From JAEXOD01 sp937930275 (lineage in GTDB: Bacteria; Bacteroidota; Ignavibacteria; Ignavibacteriales; Melioribacteraceae): DNA of 35,010 nucleotides. Shown piece by piece: positions 16,446 to 25,064 of the stretch (positions within the stretch are counted from its first letter, which is position 1; each line of letters opens with the position of its first letter). Location: positions 1-35,010 of the forward strand of contig DAIMZL010000021.1 of the NCBI GenBank assembly GCA_036733965.1, written 5' to 3'. Position numbers and translations under genes: made by a program. The notes under the pieces were generated by a model. It worked only from the letters and a program-made list of their open reading frames with translations, had not been told where the DNA came from and searched no databases.

Positions 16446-18296
16446 TTAATCCGTTAATTTGTGTATCAATTCACCGATATCAACAATCATAACAACGGTA
16501 CCGTCACCCATAATTGTTGCTCCGGCAATTCCTTCAACATTACCTAAATAATTTCCGAGATTCTTAATTACAACTTCTTTTTGTCCTATTAAATGGTCAA
16601 CTTTTATGCCGTAGCGCTTTTCGGCAATTCCTACTATAACTATATATTGCCAACTTGCGGTATCATCAATTCTATCTCTATATAAAACGTCACTTATATC
16701 AATTAAAGGAAGAACATTTTCCCTTAATTTTATACAATCTACTTTGTTAACTTTATAAATTTGATTTCTCGGAACCCTTACAACTTCAATTACTGAATTT
16801 AACGGTATTACAATTATTTCTTTTTTAATTTGGACATATAAACCTTGAATAATTGCAAGCGTTAAAGGTAATTTAATTATAAACCTTGTTCCTTTTCCCA
16901 CTTCGGATTCAATATTAATGATACCGCGTAATTTTGCCACATTAGTTTTTACAACATCCATTCCTACACCGCGCCCGCTAACATTTGTAACTCTTTCGGC
17001 AGTAGAAAATCCGGGTAAAAATATAATATTTAACGCATCCGTTTTGGAAAACTCGGCAGCTGCTTCCTTTGTTAATAAACCTTTACTAATAGCTTTTTCT
17101 TTTAATTTTTCCGTATCAATTCCGCCGCCGTCATCTTCAATTGAAATAATAATATTATTTCCTTCGTGCTCGGCTGCTAAAATTACTGTACCCGTTCTGT
17201 CTTTCCCAGCTTTTTCACGTTTATCCGGCATCTCAACTCCGTGATCTACCGCATTACGTACCAAATGCACCAAAGGATCATAAATTTCATCTATTAAAGT
17301 TTTATCTAACTCAGTTTCTTCCCCCTTAATAACCAATTGAACCTGTTTCCCCATTTCTTTACTTAAATCACGCAACAATCTGGGAAATCTGTTAAAAACT
17401 TTACCTATTTTAACCATTCTTGTTTTCATTATGGCTAAATGTAAGTCGGTAGTCATAAGGTCAATATGACGTGTAGTTTCCGCTAAATCACGCGATAGTT
17501 TTGTTCCTTCGTTTTGTAGAGAAAAATCATTGCTAATTTGTGTTAAACTATTTCTACCCAAAACAAGTTCGGAAACAAGGTTTAATAACGAATCGAGTCT
17601 TTCAACATCAACACGAATGGTATTATCCCCTTTTTGTTGAGAAGATGCCGATTTAGTTTCAACTGCTTTTGTTTCATGCACTTGTTTTTCAGAGGGTTTT
17701 GCCCCCGGTATCCTTTCAATCGGTATCGTTTCTATTTTTTCGTCTTCAATAATTTCATCTTCGTCAATAACATCTTCAACTTCGGTAATATCATCCGAAA
17801 CACTATCGTGTACCTTATCTTCCGCACTTAAATCTTCGGTTGGTTGTTTGACTTGTTCGGTTGATGCACCAAAATCTCCGGTCTCCATCATTTTTACAAC
17901 GTCTTCTAATTGCAAAACAACATCTTCAACTTCAACATCTTCAGATTTAGTTTCATTTATAGTATCCACTAATAACTTTATTGTATCAAAGGCTTTTAAG
18001 ATACCGTCCATTATGGTCGGGTTAAGTACGTTATCCCCCTTGCGCAATTTGTTTAAGATATCTTCGCAACGGTGGGTAACTTTTTGTAGTTTTACCAACC
18101 CTAAAAATCCTGAAGTACCTTTAACGGTATGGAATGACCGGAAAACTTTATTTAGCAGCTCGCTATCTTCCGGTTGGTTTTCCAAATCGACTAAATCTAA
18201 GTCCAAAGAGTCCAATATCTCGCGAGTTTCTACAATAAAACTCTCGAATATTTCCTTCATCTCCGGATCGTTTAATAATGAATATTCGTCGCTCAT
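16446..18296 (-). CDS. cheA: Chemotaxis histidine kinase CheA
   Basis: CheA autophosphorylates under receptor control and passes phosphate to CheY and CheB. The 616-aa protein has a P1 Hpt domain with the phosphorylated histidine H56 (FRSFHTVKGTSGFLG), an acidic linker at about 135-225, the P3 dimerisation helices (RVDVERLDSLLNLVSELVLG), the P4 ATPase (LVHLVRNAVDHGVE; DDGGGI; GRGVGMDVVK) and a C-terminal CheW-like P5 domain (about 475-616). I see no P2 CheY-binding domain; the linker occupies its place. ATG start at 18296, with 3 bases between the cheZ stop and this start. No separate cheW gene occurs in the window. Confidence 0.97.
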   Translation of the reverse strand: MSDEYSLLNDPEMKEIFESFIVETREILDSLDLDLVDLENQPEDSELLNKVFRSFHTVKGTSGFLGLVKLQKVTHRCEDILNKLRKGDNVLNPTIMDGILKAFDTIKLLVDTINETKSEDVEVEDVVLQLEDVVKMMETGDFGASTEQVKQPTEDLSAEDKVHDSVSDDITEVEDVIDEDEIIEDEKIETIPIERIPGAKPSEKQVHETKAVETKSASSQQKGDNTIRVDVERLDSLLNLVSELVLGRNSLTQISNDFSLQNEGTKLSRDLAETTRHIDLMTTDLHLAIMKTRMVKIGKVFNRFPRLLRDLSKEMGKQVQLVIKGEETELDKTLIDEIYDPLVHLVRNAVDHGVEMPDKREKAGKDRTGTVILAAEHEGNNIIISIEDDGGGIDTEKLKEKAISKGLLTKEAAAEFSKTDALNIIFLPGFSTAERVTNVSGRGVGMDVVKTNVAKLRGIINIESEVGKGTRFIIKLPLTLAIIQGLYVQIKKEIIVIPLNSVIEVVRVPRNQIYKVNKVDCIKLRENVLPLIDISDVLYRDRIDDTASWQYIVIVGIAEKRYGIKVDHLIGQKEVVIKNLGNYLGNVEGIAGATIMGDGTVVMIVDIGELIHKLTD

Positions 18297-18299
18297 AGT

Positions 18300-19064
18300 C
18301 TATGAAAATAATTTATCAATTTCTTCTTGCGAAGTTTGTTGTTTAGTTTGTCTTACAATCGTGTCAACATTTTGTTGTCTCTGTTCGGATTTATCATATC
18401 TTGCATTAGGGTCAAAATTTGCACCCATAGGCGCTTCTATACCAATAACTTTAATATCTTCCCTAATATCCGATTGATCGATTTCTTTAATTAATGAGGT
18501 TAATTTTAAGTTAACCGAATCTATTAAATGATTTACTGCTGCTAACTGTTGAGAAGTAATATCTTGTACTTGTAAAGATAAAGTAATTTGGAATAGGTCG
18601 TTATTTGCTTGAACCAAAATTTTTCTAAACTTTTCAAAGGCTGATTGATAATTATTTAGCTCAATATATTCTTTTAATAAAGTCATTAATTCGGTATCGT
18701 TTCCGTATTTTTTTTGAACTAAAGCTTTAATTTCGTTACTGCGTGCTTGTTTTGCGTCATAATCCGATATTACCGCGTCCATCTCTGAAAGTTGATTTGT
18801 AATTTTATCAACCATATCCAAAATTTCCGTAGTAGCCATTTCGGTCTGAGAAGTTACGTTGCTAATCTGGTTAGAAGCTTTAGGCATTTGTGCAGTGCTT
18901 TCGGTAATAGAGGCATTAATACTTTCAATAAGCGGCACTATTTCCTTCATAAACTCTATTAAACTTTGAATAATGGGTACAATTTTTTCTCCAAACTTAA
19001 ATACATTTTTCAAGTCATTAAGTTTTGAAAAAACTTCCGACATATTTCCGCCAATTTTTTGCAT
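18300..19064 (-). CDS. cheZ: CheY-P phosphatase CheZ-like protein
   Basis: CheZ speeds dephosphorylation of CheY-P. The 254-aa protein is mostly long helices. The signature QVQDITSQQLAAV places D168 and Q172 in the DxxxQ arrangement of CheZ (D143/Q147 in E. coli), where the glutamine is the catalytic residue. The C-terminus (TSQEEIDKLFS) resembles the CheY-P-binding peptides of CheZ and of the FliM N-terminus. The ATG at 19064 has AGAGG five bases upstream; a second ATG at 19043 has a weaker GGCGG. It lies between cheY and cheA. Similarity is confined to the core, so a divergent CheZ is the best description. Confidence 0.8.
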   Translation of the reverse strand: MQKIGGNMSEVFSKLNDLKNVFKFGEKIVPIIQSLIEFMKEIVPLIESINASITESTAQMPKASNQISNVTSQTEMATTEILDMVDKITNQLSEMDAVISDYDAKQARSNEIKALVQKKYGNDTELMTLLKEYIELNNYQSAFEKFRKILVQANNDLFQITLSLQVQDITSQQLAAVNHLIDSVNLKLTSLIKEIDQSDIREDIKVIGIEAPMGANFDPNARYDKSEQRQQNVDTIVRQTKQQTSQEEIDKLFS

Positions 19065-19072
19065 TTGTACCT

Positions 19073-19450
19073 CTAATTATTTGCTAATATAGTTTCAATT
19101 TTCTCTTTTAATACTTGAGGAGTAAACGGTTTAATAACATAATTATTAACTCTTGCTTGCAATGCTTCCACAATATCCTCTTTAACTCCTCTTGTAGTTA
19201 CCATTAATATCGGTATTTTATTTAGTACACCGTCAGAACGGATAGCTTTGGTTAGTTCCAAACCGGACATAACAGGCATATTCCAGTCTGTAATAACAAA
19301 ATTAATGGAGTCATCGGCTTGCAGTTTGCCTAAAGCCTCGCTGCCGTCTGCAGCTTCTACATAATTTTGATAGCCCAAATTTTTTAGCGAATTAATTACT
19401 ATTCTACGCATAGTAACCGAATCGTCAACAACCAAAAATTTCAATTCCAT
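19073..19450 (-). CDS. cheY: Chemotaxis response regulator CheY
   Basis: A 125-aa single receiver domain with all CheY residues: D9-D10 metal pair, phospho-acceptor D55 (ITDWNMPVMSG), T85/T86 switch (LMVTTRG) and K107 (NYVIKPFTP). ITDWNMP and YVIKPFT are close to classical chemotaxis CheY, so this copy is the best candidate for the motor-binding regulator. It lies directly before cheZ. A second receiver gene lies immediately upstream. Confidence 0.95.
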   Translation of the reverse strand: MELKFLVVDDSVTMRRIVINSLKNLGYQNYVEAADGSEALGKLQADDSINFVITDWNMPVMSGLELTKAIRSDGVLNKIPILMVTTRGVKEDIVEALQARVNNYVIKPFTPQVLKEKIETILANN

Positions 19451-19460
19451 AGTTTCTCCG

Positions 19461-19826
19461 TTAATTTAAATATTTTGCCACTTCATATTGAATTCTTTTA
19501 GGGTCAAACGGTTTAACCAAATACGAGTTTGCACCGCTACTCATACCCCTTTCAATTTCTTCGCTACCGGCTAATGAAGAAAGAATTATTATCGGAACAT
19601 CTTTATAATCTTCATTCTGCCTAATTGTTCGTATTAATTCAAATCCGTCCATGTTGGGCATATTTAAGTCCGTTATAACCAAATCTACTTTATATTTCGG
19701 AAGTACTTCCATTGCTTCCATACCGTCAATTGCAGAAACAACTTCAAAGCCCTGCATTGTTAACGAAAAAGTTACAAACTTCCTTATAGTCGGCGAGTCA
19801 TCGGCTATCAATATTACTTTTTTCAT
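19461..19826 (-). CDS. Second CheY-like single-domain response regulator
   Basis: A 121-aa stand-alone receiver domain with D9-D10, phospho-acceptor D53 (ITDLNMPNMDG), S83/S84 at the switch position (IILSSLAG) and K105 (YLVKPFDP). It differs from the neighbouring CheY in the switch residues and in surface helices, so it may act as a phosphate sink for CheA or drive a different output. It lies between cheR and cheY, 6 bases after cheR, in the same operon. Confidence 0.92.
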   Translation of the reverse strand: MKKVILIADDSPTIRKFVTFSLTMQGFEVVSAIDGMEAMEVLPKYKVDLVITDLNMPNMDGFELIRTIRQNEDYKDVPIIILSSLAGSEEIERGMSSGANSYLVKPFDPKRIQYEVAKYLN

Positions 19827-19832
19827 GAAAAA

Positions 19833-20744
19833 TTACTCCTTTTTATATCCAATTGTTTTTGGAAAACTTATAAGCTTAAATGCTTTTGAAATACCGTGCA
19901 GCGTTTCAGAGTAACCAATAAACAAGTATCCGTCTCTAATTAGCGAATTATATAGATGCGAAACAACCTTTATTTTAGATTTTAAATCGAAATATATAAG
20001 CACGTTTGCACAAAATATTATATCAAAATTTGTCATCGCTCGCATCGCTGCATCATCATATAAATTTAATATCTTAAAGCTTACCATTCGTTTTATGTTA
20101 GGATCTAATTCAAACGTACCCCCGGAAGCCTTAAAATACTTTTTCAAATAGTATGAAGGGGTATTTCGGATAGAATATTCTTTATAAATTCCGCTTTTAG
20201 CCGTTTCAACAACCTGATAATTTATATCTGTTCCGACTATTTCTATAGATAACCCCGGGTATTTTGGCTTTATTAGTTCGTTTAATATCATTGCTGTTGA
20301 ATAAGCTTCTTCTCCCGAAGAAGAGGCTGCTGACCATATTCTTAATTTACTTTTATTAAGCTTATAAGGAGAACTCATTAATTGCGGTACTACAGTTGTT
20401 ACCAACGCATCTAATTGTGGTTGGTTCCTAAAGAAAAATGTCTCGTTTATCGTAATTACTTCGTACAAATATTTTAATTCCGGTTCTCTATTCGGATTAA
20501 ATTTTACATATTCCAGATACTTTTCAAACGAGTCGATATTTAAGAAGCTCATTCTTTTTTGCAACCGACTTTCCAACAAATACTTTTTATTATCTTGAAA
20601 ATATATTCCACATAAATCGTATATATATTTTCTCCATTCTTCAAAAGTCACATCCGAAAGCTTTGCTTCCGTTTTGGACGAAAACCCAAAATTGAATTGA
20701 GGGAAAGGCTTATTACTCGAAGAACTGGAAAACTGATTCATCAT
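19833..20744 (-). CDS. cheR: Chemotaxis methyltransferase CheR
   Basis: CheR methylates chemoreceptor glutamates with S-adenosylmethionine. The chosen ATG at 20744 lies 8 bases after AGGTGG; a GTG at 20756 is possible but has no proper site. The product (about 303 aa) has a Ser-rich N-terminus, the helical CheR N-domain (WRKYIYDLCGIYFQDNKKYL), and the methyltransferase core with the SAM-binding segment IWSAASSSGEEAYSTAMIL near residue 145 and the CANVLIYFD motif near 250. YLFIGYSETLHGI near the C-terminus is also typical of the family. Length is normal. Confidence 0.95.
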   Translation of the reverse strand: MMNQFSSSSSNKPFPQFNFGFSSKTEAKLSDVTFEEWRKYIYDLCGIYFQDNKKYLLESRLQKRMSFLNIDSFEKYLEYVKFNPNREPELKYLYEVITINETFFFRNQPQLDALVTTVVPQLMSSPYKLNKSKLRIWSAASSSGEEAYSTAMILNELIKPKYPGLSIEIVGTDINYQVVETAKSGIYKEYSIRNTPSYYLKKYFKASGGTFELDPNIKRMVSFKILNLYDDAAMRAMTNFDIIFCANVLIYFDLKSKIKVVSHLYNSLIRDGYLFIGYSETLHGISKAFKLISFPKTIGYKKE

Positions 20745-20769
20745 AATATTTACCACCTATCATTAATCG

Positions 20770-22149
20770 TTATTGCTTGCTTTGTAACAAGGTTTTTGCT
20801 TTTTCACTTACCATTTCCTCGGGGTCTTCCGCTAATTTTTTAATTGCTTCTATTCCGCGCGGATCATCAAAATACTCCAATATTTCTAATACTCGCATCT
20901 TGTTCCACATGTTATTATCGTTTATCATTGTATCAATAAACATAAATGCGGTTTCTGCGTTTAAATAAAAAAGCATCTCAATGCATGTTCGTCTAATTTC
21001 CTCATTAGGATTATCTAAGTTTAAAGTAAATATTTCGTTTAAATTGTAAAACTCAATAGGAGTAACTTCGCGTAATGCAGCTCCGCCTTCTATTTCCAAT
21101 ATTTCTTTAAATAATTCCAATAACTGTTTTAAGTTTGTAACTTGTTGCTTTAAATATCCGGGTAATTTTGTATAAAATATTTTTGCATTTTCTAAAAACT
21201 TACTTTTTAAGTTTTCGTTAATTTCAAAATCTTCGCCGTATATTTTTAAACAAACTTCAATTACTTCTTTATCATTAAAAACGGTTATTAAATTACTTGC
21301 GGCACGTTTAAACCTAACATCTGCCTCAATTAATGTTTTAATTACGGCATTTTTTATATGTTCGTCAAAAGGTACGTCAAGTTGTAAGTTATCTTTTAAC
21401 ATATTTAAAGTTTCAATTGCTGCCCACATTGTAGGACCGCTTAAATTCTTTAAATCCGATAATATTTTGAAGAAGGATTCAGTATCTCCTATCAATCCAA
21501 TACTTTCAATCATCGAAAATTTAGTAAGCTCGTCAACCGTGTCATACTTTGTCATAATAAAATCTAATGCTTCCGGTCCGCCTATCTTTCCCAGTGCTTC
21601 AATAATTGTAGGACCATATAATTCACTAACTTCATAAAATCCTATAATTTGCGAAACTGCCGATTGACATTTGATATTACCTAAAGCTTCAATACAAGCA
21701 AGAACTACGTTTTCGTTTTCTGTTTGTTTTAATACTTCAACAATTTTTTCGGCTGGTTTTGTATCCCCGATTAAACCTAAAATATCGATAATAAACTTTT
21801 TATCGTCATCATCCCCTTTTTCAATATAATTAAGCATCTCGTTAACAACAACCAATCCCTTTTTTAACAATACTTCACCGGCTAAATTACGAATAGAAAT
21901 ATCTGTTGAAGAAACGAAAGGAACAACCAATTCGCCTATAATTGGAGAATCCAAATTAATTAGAGCGAACGAAACAGCATCTCTAACTCCTTTATCGGGA
22001 TCAGCAAGCCTTCCGGTTAATTGTTTTATTACGGACTCGGGTACATCATTCATAAATCCTATTGTTTCTGCTGATGCACGCCTTACTGAAGCATCTGCAT
22101 CCTTTAGCCCCTCTATTGCTGTTTTTAATTCGTCTGAAAAATTTTCCAT
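20770..22149 (-). CDS. HEAT-repeat protein heading the chemotaxis operon
   Basis: The ATG at 22149 has AGG nine bases upstream and is preferred to a GTG at 22155 that is too close to it. The 459-aa product is built of tandem helical HEAT-like repeats of about 30 residues: DADASVRRASAETIGFMNDV and PDKGVRDAVSFALINLDSP at the N-terminus, several units of the kind ACIEALGNIKCQSAVSQIIG in the middle, and DPRGIEAIKKLAEDPEEMVS at the C-terminus. There is no signal or membrane segment, so it should be cytoplasmic. Such solenoids bind proteins. As the first gene after the sigma-28 promoter it may scaffold or regulate CheR or CheA, but the sequence shows no specific partner. Confidence 0.85.
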   Translation of the reverse strand: MENFSDELKTAIEGLKDADASVRRASAETIGFMNDVPESVIKQLTGRLADPDKGVRDAVSFALINLDSPIIGELVVPFVSSTDISIRNLAGEVLLKKGLVVVNEMLNYIEKGDDDDKKFIIDILGLIGDTKPAEKIVEVLKQTENENVVLACIEALGNIKCQSAVSQIIGFYEVSELYGPTIIEALGKIGGPEALDFIMTKYDTVDELTKFSMIESIGLIGDTESFFKILSDLKNLSGPTMWAAIETLNMLKDNLQLDVPFDEHIKNAVIKTLIEADVRFKRAASNLITVFNDKEVIEVCLKIYGEDFEINENLKSKFLENAKIFYTKLPGYLKQQVTNLKQLLELFKEILEIEGGAALREVTPIEFYNLNEIFTLNLDNPNEEIRRTCIEMLFYLNAETAFMFIDTMINDNNMWNKMRVLEILEYFDDPRGIEAIKKLAEDPEEMVSEKAKTLLQSKQ

Positions 22150-22232
22150 ACGCACTCGCCTGTTTTACAATCTATTAATATTGTTGTGTAAAATAATACT
22201 TTTTTACAAATAATAAAATAATATAATTTGAA

Positions 22233-22259
22233 TAATCGAATATTTATTGTATTTGTTTA
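22233..22259 (-). promoter_or_regulatory. Sigma-28 (FliA) promoter of the chemotaxis operon
   Basis: Minus strand: TAAACAAA (-35, 22259-22252), 11 bases, TTCGATTA (-10, 22240-22233). The sigma-28 consensus is TAAAGTTT-N11-GCCGATAA; the TAAA and CGAT cores and the spacing match. The -10 lies about 84 bases before the HEAT-repeat start at 22149, and the -35 overlaps the end of the sigma-54 activator gene. It is nearly the same as the element before fliS (27255-27281). Confidence 0.7.
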
Positions 22260-23632
22260 GTTACTTCTATATTTAATTGTTCCATTCTATACCTTAATTT
22301 TGAACGCGATAAACCTAATACTTTGGCAGCACGTACCTGATTTCCTTTAGTAATTTCTAAAGTTTTTTGTATTAATGTTTTAACCACTATGTCTATCGAA
22401 ATTCCTTCCGGCGGTATTTGCAAAACAAACTCGCCTTTATTCTTTATTTCTTCTTTGTTTGTATTTAAAAAACTAAAATGGTTTTCTTTAAGCCTATTTC
22501 CTTCAATCATTAGCATCGCCCGTTCAAAAGCGTTCCTAAGTTCTCTAATATTACCTTTCCAATACTGATTTTTTAGTAATTCAATAACTTTATCGTCAAT
22601 TTCCAATATTTGTTTATTAAATTTTTTTGAAAATTCGTTAATAAACGAATATGCAAGTACAATAATATCTTCTTTCCTATCTCTTAAAGGGGGAATTGTA
22701 ACTTTGGCAACATTTATTCTATAAAATAAATCTTCTCTAAAATTCCCCTTTTTAACTTCCTCTTCCAAGTTCTTGTTTGTAGCTGCTATAACTCGTACAT
22801 TTACCGAAACCTCTTTTTCACCGCCCAATCTGTAAAATTTTCTTTCTTGTAGTACTCTTAACAGTTTAACCTGCATTTCCAAACTTAGTTCGCCTATTTC
22901 GTCCAGTAATATTGTACCGCCGTCCGCAAGTTCAAATTTACCAAGTTTGGTTTTTTGAGAAGCACCGGTAAAAGCTCCCTTTTCATGTCCGAAAAGTTCG
23001 CTTTCGGCTAATTCTTTGGGTATTGAACCACAGTTAATCGAAATAAACACTTTCTTTTTACGCGGACTAATTTGATGTATATATCGGGCAAAAACTTCTT
23101 TTCCGGTTCCGCTTTCTCCCTCTAATAATACTGTTGTATCGTCACTTTCGGCAAGCTTTTCAACTTCTTTTAATACTTTGTTTATCAGTTTACTTTTACC
23201 GAACATTTCCCGCGTCATAGTATCTCCGTCCACAAGCGAACGTAATGCATCAACTTCCTTTTTCATCTTTAAATGACTGCTGCATCTATCCAATACATAT
23301 GTAAGTTGTTCAAGTTCTACGGGTTTTAATAAAAAGTCGTAGGCACCCGATTTCATTGCTTTTACGGCAATAGTAACATCGCTGTAAGCAGTAATCATTA
23401 TTACGGGTATGTCCGGAAATCTTTTTTGTAATAAACTTAATATCTCCAGTCCGTTATGGGTTGTTAAGTAGTAATCCAGCAATATAATATCCGGTTGAAA
23501 TAATTCAACGGTATCTACCGCTTTCCCTCCGTCCATGCAAATATCAACGTCATAATCCAATTTAATTAAAACTTTTTTTAATGATAGGCATATTAAATTG
23601 TCATCATCAATTATTAATACTCTAACCTTCAT
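22244..23632 (-). CDS. Sigma-54-dependent response regulator (FlrC/FlgR-like)
   Basis: A 462-aa NtrC-type activator: receiver (D10, D53), AAA+ domain with Walker A GESGTGKE (about 172-179), the sigma-54 contact loop GAFTGA (about 219-224) and Walker B ILLDEIGEL, then a C-terminal Fis-type helix-turn-helix (NQVRAAKVLGLSRSKLRYRM) near 430-450. It would open sigma-54 promoters when phosphorylated by the kinase encoded 14 bases upstream. In the receiver the usual proline after the acceptor is absent (LLDYYLTTHNG). Location between flgM and the chemotaxis operon suggests control of flagellar genes, as for FlrC or FlgR; exact orthology is not shown. Confidence 0.9.
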   Translation of the reverse strand: MKVRVLIIDDDNLICLSLKKVLIKLDYDVDICMDGGKAVDTVELFQPDIILLDYYLTTHNGLEILSLLQKRFPDIPVIMITAYSDVTIAVKAMKSGAYDFLLKPVELEQLTYVLDRCSSHLKMKKEVDALRSLVDGDTMTREMFGKSKLINKVLKEVEKLAESDDTTVLLEGESGTGKEVFARYIHQISPRKKKVFISINCGSIPKELAESELFGHEKGAFTGASQKTKLGKFELADGGTILLDEIGELSLEMQVKLLRVLQERKFYRLGGEKEVSVNVRVIAATNKNLEEEVKKGNFREDLFYRINVAKVTIPPLRDRKEDIIVLAYSFINEFSKKFNKQILEIDDKVIELLKNQYWKGNIRELRNAFERAMLMIEGNRLKENHFSFLNTNKEEIKNKGEFVLQIPPEGISIDIVVKTLIQKTLEITKGNQVRAAKVLGLSRSKLRYRMEQLNIEVTKQIQ

Positions 23633-23646
23633 TTATATTCCTCAAT

Positions 23647-24327
23647 TTAATTCAACGGAAACTTAACAAAAAACCGGCTGCCTTCTCCTTCTTTGCTCTC
23701 AAAATCCAAATCAGCTTCAAATTCTTCCAAAATCATTCTACAAACGCTTAAACCTAACCCTGTTCCGGTTTCTTTGCTTGTATAAAAATCATTAAAAATG
23801 TGTGCTTTATCTTCTTCTTTTATGCCTATTCCGTAATCTTTAACAGCAAAAATTAATTGGTGGTTTTGCGTAAAAATTTCCACTTCAATTTTACCGTTAT
23901 TATAACTTGCTTCAATTGCATTGCTAAGTAAATTTACAATAACTTGAATAATTTTATTTTTATCAATACTTAAAACCGGTAATTCTTGTTCAAAGTTTAA
24001 CTTAATTTCAATATTTTTCTTTTTGGCTGCACCGTCCAATAAAATAAGTGCCCTTTTATACAAATCTAAAATAGAATACTCATCAATATCTTGCTGCGAT
24101 TTTCGAGCAAAATCTAAAGTGTTTTCCATCAAAATCTGAATTCTTTCTGTAGCTTCTTTGCAAGCTTCTATACTTTCTATCAAATCGCCGTTTAATTCGT
24201 TTTTGCTTAACGTTAAATAATCAAGGTTTAACTTTAACGCACTTAACGGATTTCTTATTTCGTGGGCTAAACTTGCTGCGAGCTTTCCTAAAATTTGTAA
24301 CTTATTATTTTGTATGTCACTTGACAA
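23647..24327 (-). CDS. Sensor-less histidine kinase (FlrB/FlgS-like)
   Basis: A 226-aa kinase consisting only of the dimerisation/phospho-acceptor domain (H22 in LAHEIRNPLSALKLN) and the HATPase domain (N-box VNLLSNAIEASY, G1 KDYGIGI, G2 TGTGLGLSV). There is no N-terminal sensing or membrane segment, so it should be cytoplasmic and probably reads an intracellular cue or partner, as proposed for FlgS with the export apparatus. The start is TTG at 24327 with a weak site; no in-frame ATG lies near and an upstream stop excludes a long extension. It forms an operon with the sigma-54 activator. Confidence 0.88.
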   Translation of the reverse strand: MSSDIQNNKLQILGKLAASLAHEIRNPLSALKLNLDYLTLSKNELNGDLIESIEACKEATERIQILMENTLDFARKSQQDIDEYSILDLYKRALILLDGAAKKKNIEIKLNFEQELPVLSIDKNKIIQVIVNLLSNAIEASYNNGKIEVEIFTQNHQLIFAVKDYGIGIKEEDKAHIFNDFYTSKETGTGLGLSVCRMILEEFEADLDFESKEGEGSRFFVKFPLN

Positions 24328-24444
24328 TATTATCTCGCTAAAAATGTAGAAATTTACACTTACATATTAATTAATTTGCATAAAATTTGCAATATTAATA
24401 TAATAATTTATAAAATAAGGAAGGGATTTTTTTTAACGGAGGGA

Positions 24445-24723
24445 TTACATCTTAGAAAGTTCAACAAGCATTTTTTCTGCAATTACGCTTGCAACTTGTT
24501 TACTATTATAGTAACCCGAGTTTAATTTTTCTGTATATTTTGTGTTTTGTGTTGAAGCTGCTTCGGTCGATTGTTTTAATCTGGCTTCCGGAGAAATTTC
24601 AATTTTATCTGCCGCTACCGGTTTTGCTTGCGTTGCTACCGCTGTTGTATCTGTTACAGACGGCGTATATGTTTTAGCAATTGTACTTGCATTTAAATGC
24701 GAACCGATACCTTTAATATCCAT
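24445..24723 (-). CDS. flgM: Anti-sigma-28 factor FlgM
   Basis: FlgM binds and inhibits sigma-28 until it is exported through the finished hook. The 92-aa product has a short flexible N-terminal half and the typical FlgM patterns: ADKIEISPEARLKQST in the middle and YTEKLNSGYYNSKQVASVIA followed by EKMLVELSKM at the end, corresponding to the sigma-binding helices. Length is normal. AGGTGA precedes the ATG. The gene is last in fliS-fliD-unknown-flgM behind a sigma-28 promoter, which would give feedback control of its own sigma factor. Confidence 0.85.
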   Translation of the reverse strand: MDIKGIGSHLNASTIAKTYTPSVTDTTAVATQAKPVAADKIEISPEARLKQSTEAASTQNTKYTEKLNSGYYNSKQVASVIAEKMLVELSKM

Positions 24724-24727
24724 TTTT

Positions 24728-25060
24728 TCACCTATAATTCGAAATCTTTTTTTGGTTTTGCATCGAGTTAATCTCTTTGCTTAGTATTTGTAACTCTTCA
24801 TTTTTTTTTCTAATGATATTATCGAACTTTTTGTTTAAAAGTTTAGTAAAAACATCAATTTCTTCTTTGGCTTTTGTTAAATAAGAATGAGGATAATTAC
24901 TTTTAATTATATCAAATAAATTTTTAACCTCTGTAAGATACTCGGCTATTTTTCTATTGTTTACAATATAGCTGTCCCCTTCCATATCATCAAGACATTT
25001 ATCTATCTTATCAAAATATGTCTTGATATCACATATAATAGTAGTAAAATTTTGTTCCAT
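24728..25060 (-). CDS. Small helical protein, possible FliT/FlgN-type export chaperone
   Basis: A 110-aa, almost wholly helical, charged protein (KTYFDKIDKCLDDMEG near the N-terminus, LLNKKFDNIIRKKNEELQIL near the C-terminus) located between fliD and flgM. FliT (the FliD chaperone) is normally next to fliD and FlgN (the FlgK/FlgL chaperone) next to flgM, so both are possible from context. Sequence similarity to either is too weak to choose. There is no membrane segment. It starts 4 bases after the fliD stop and its stop is 4 bases before the flgM start. Confidence 0.7.
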   Translation of the reverse strand: MEQNFTTIICDIKTYFDKIDKCLDDMEGDSYIVNNRKIAEYLTEVKNLFDIIKSNYPHSYLTKAKEEIDVFTKLLNKKFDNIIRKKNEELQILSKEINSMQNQKKISNYR

Positions 25061-25064
25061 AAAA

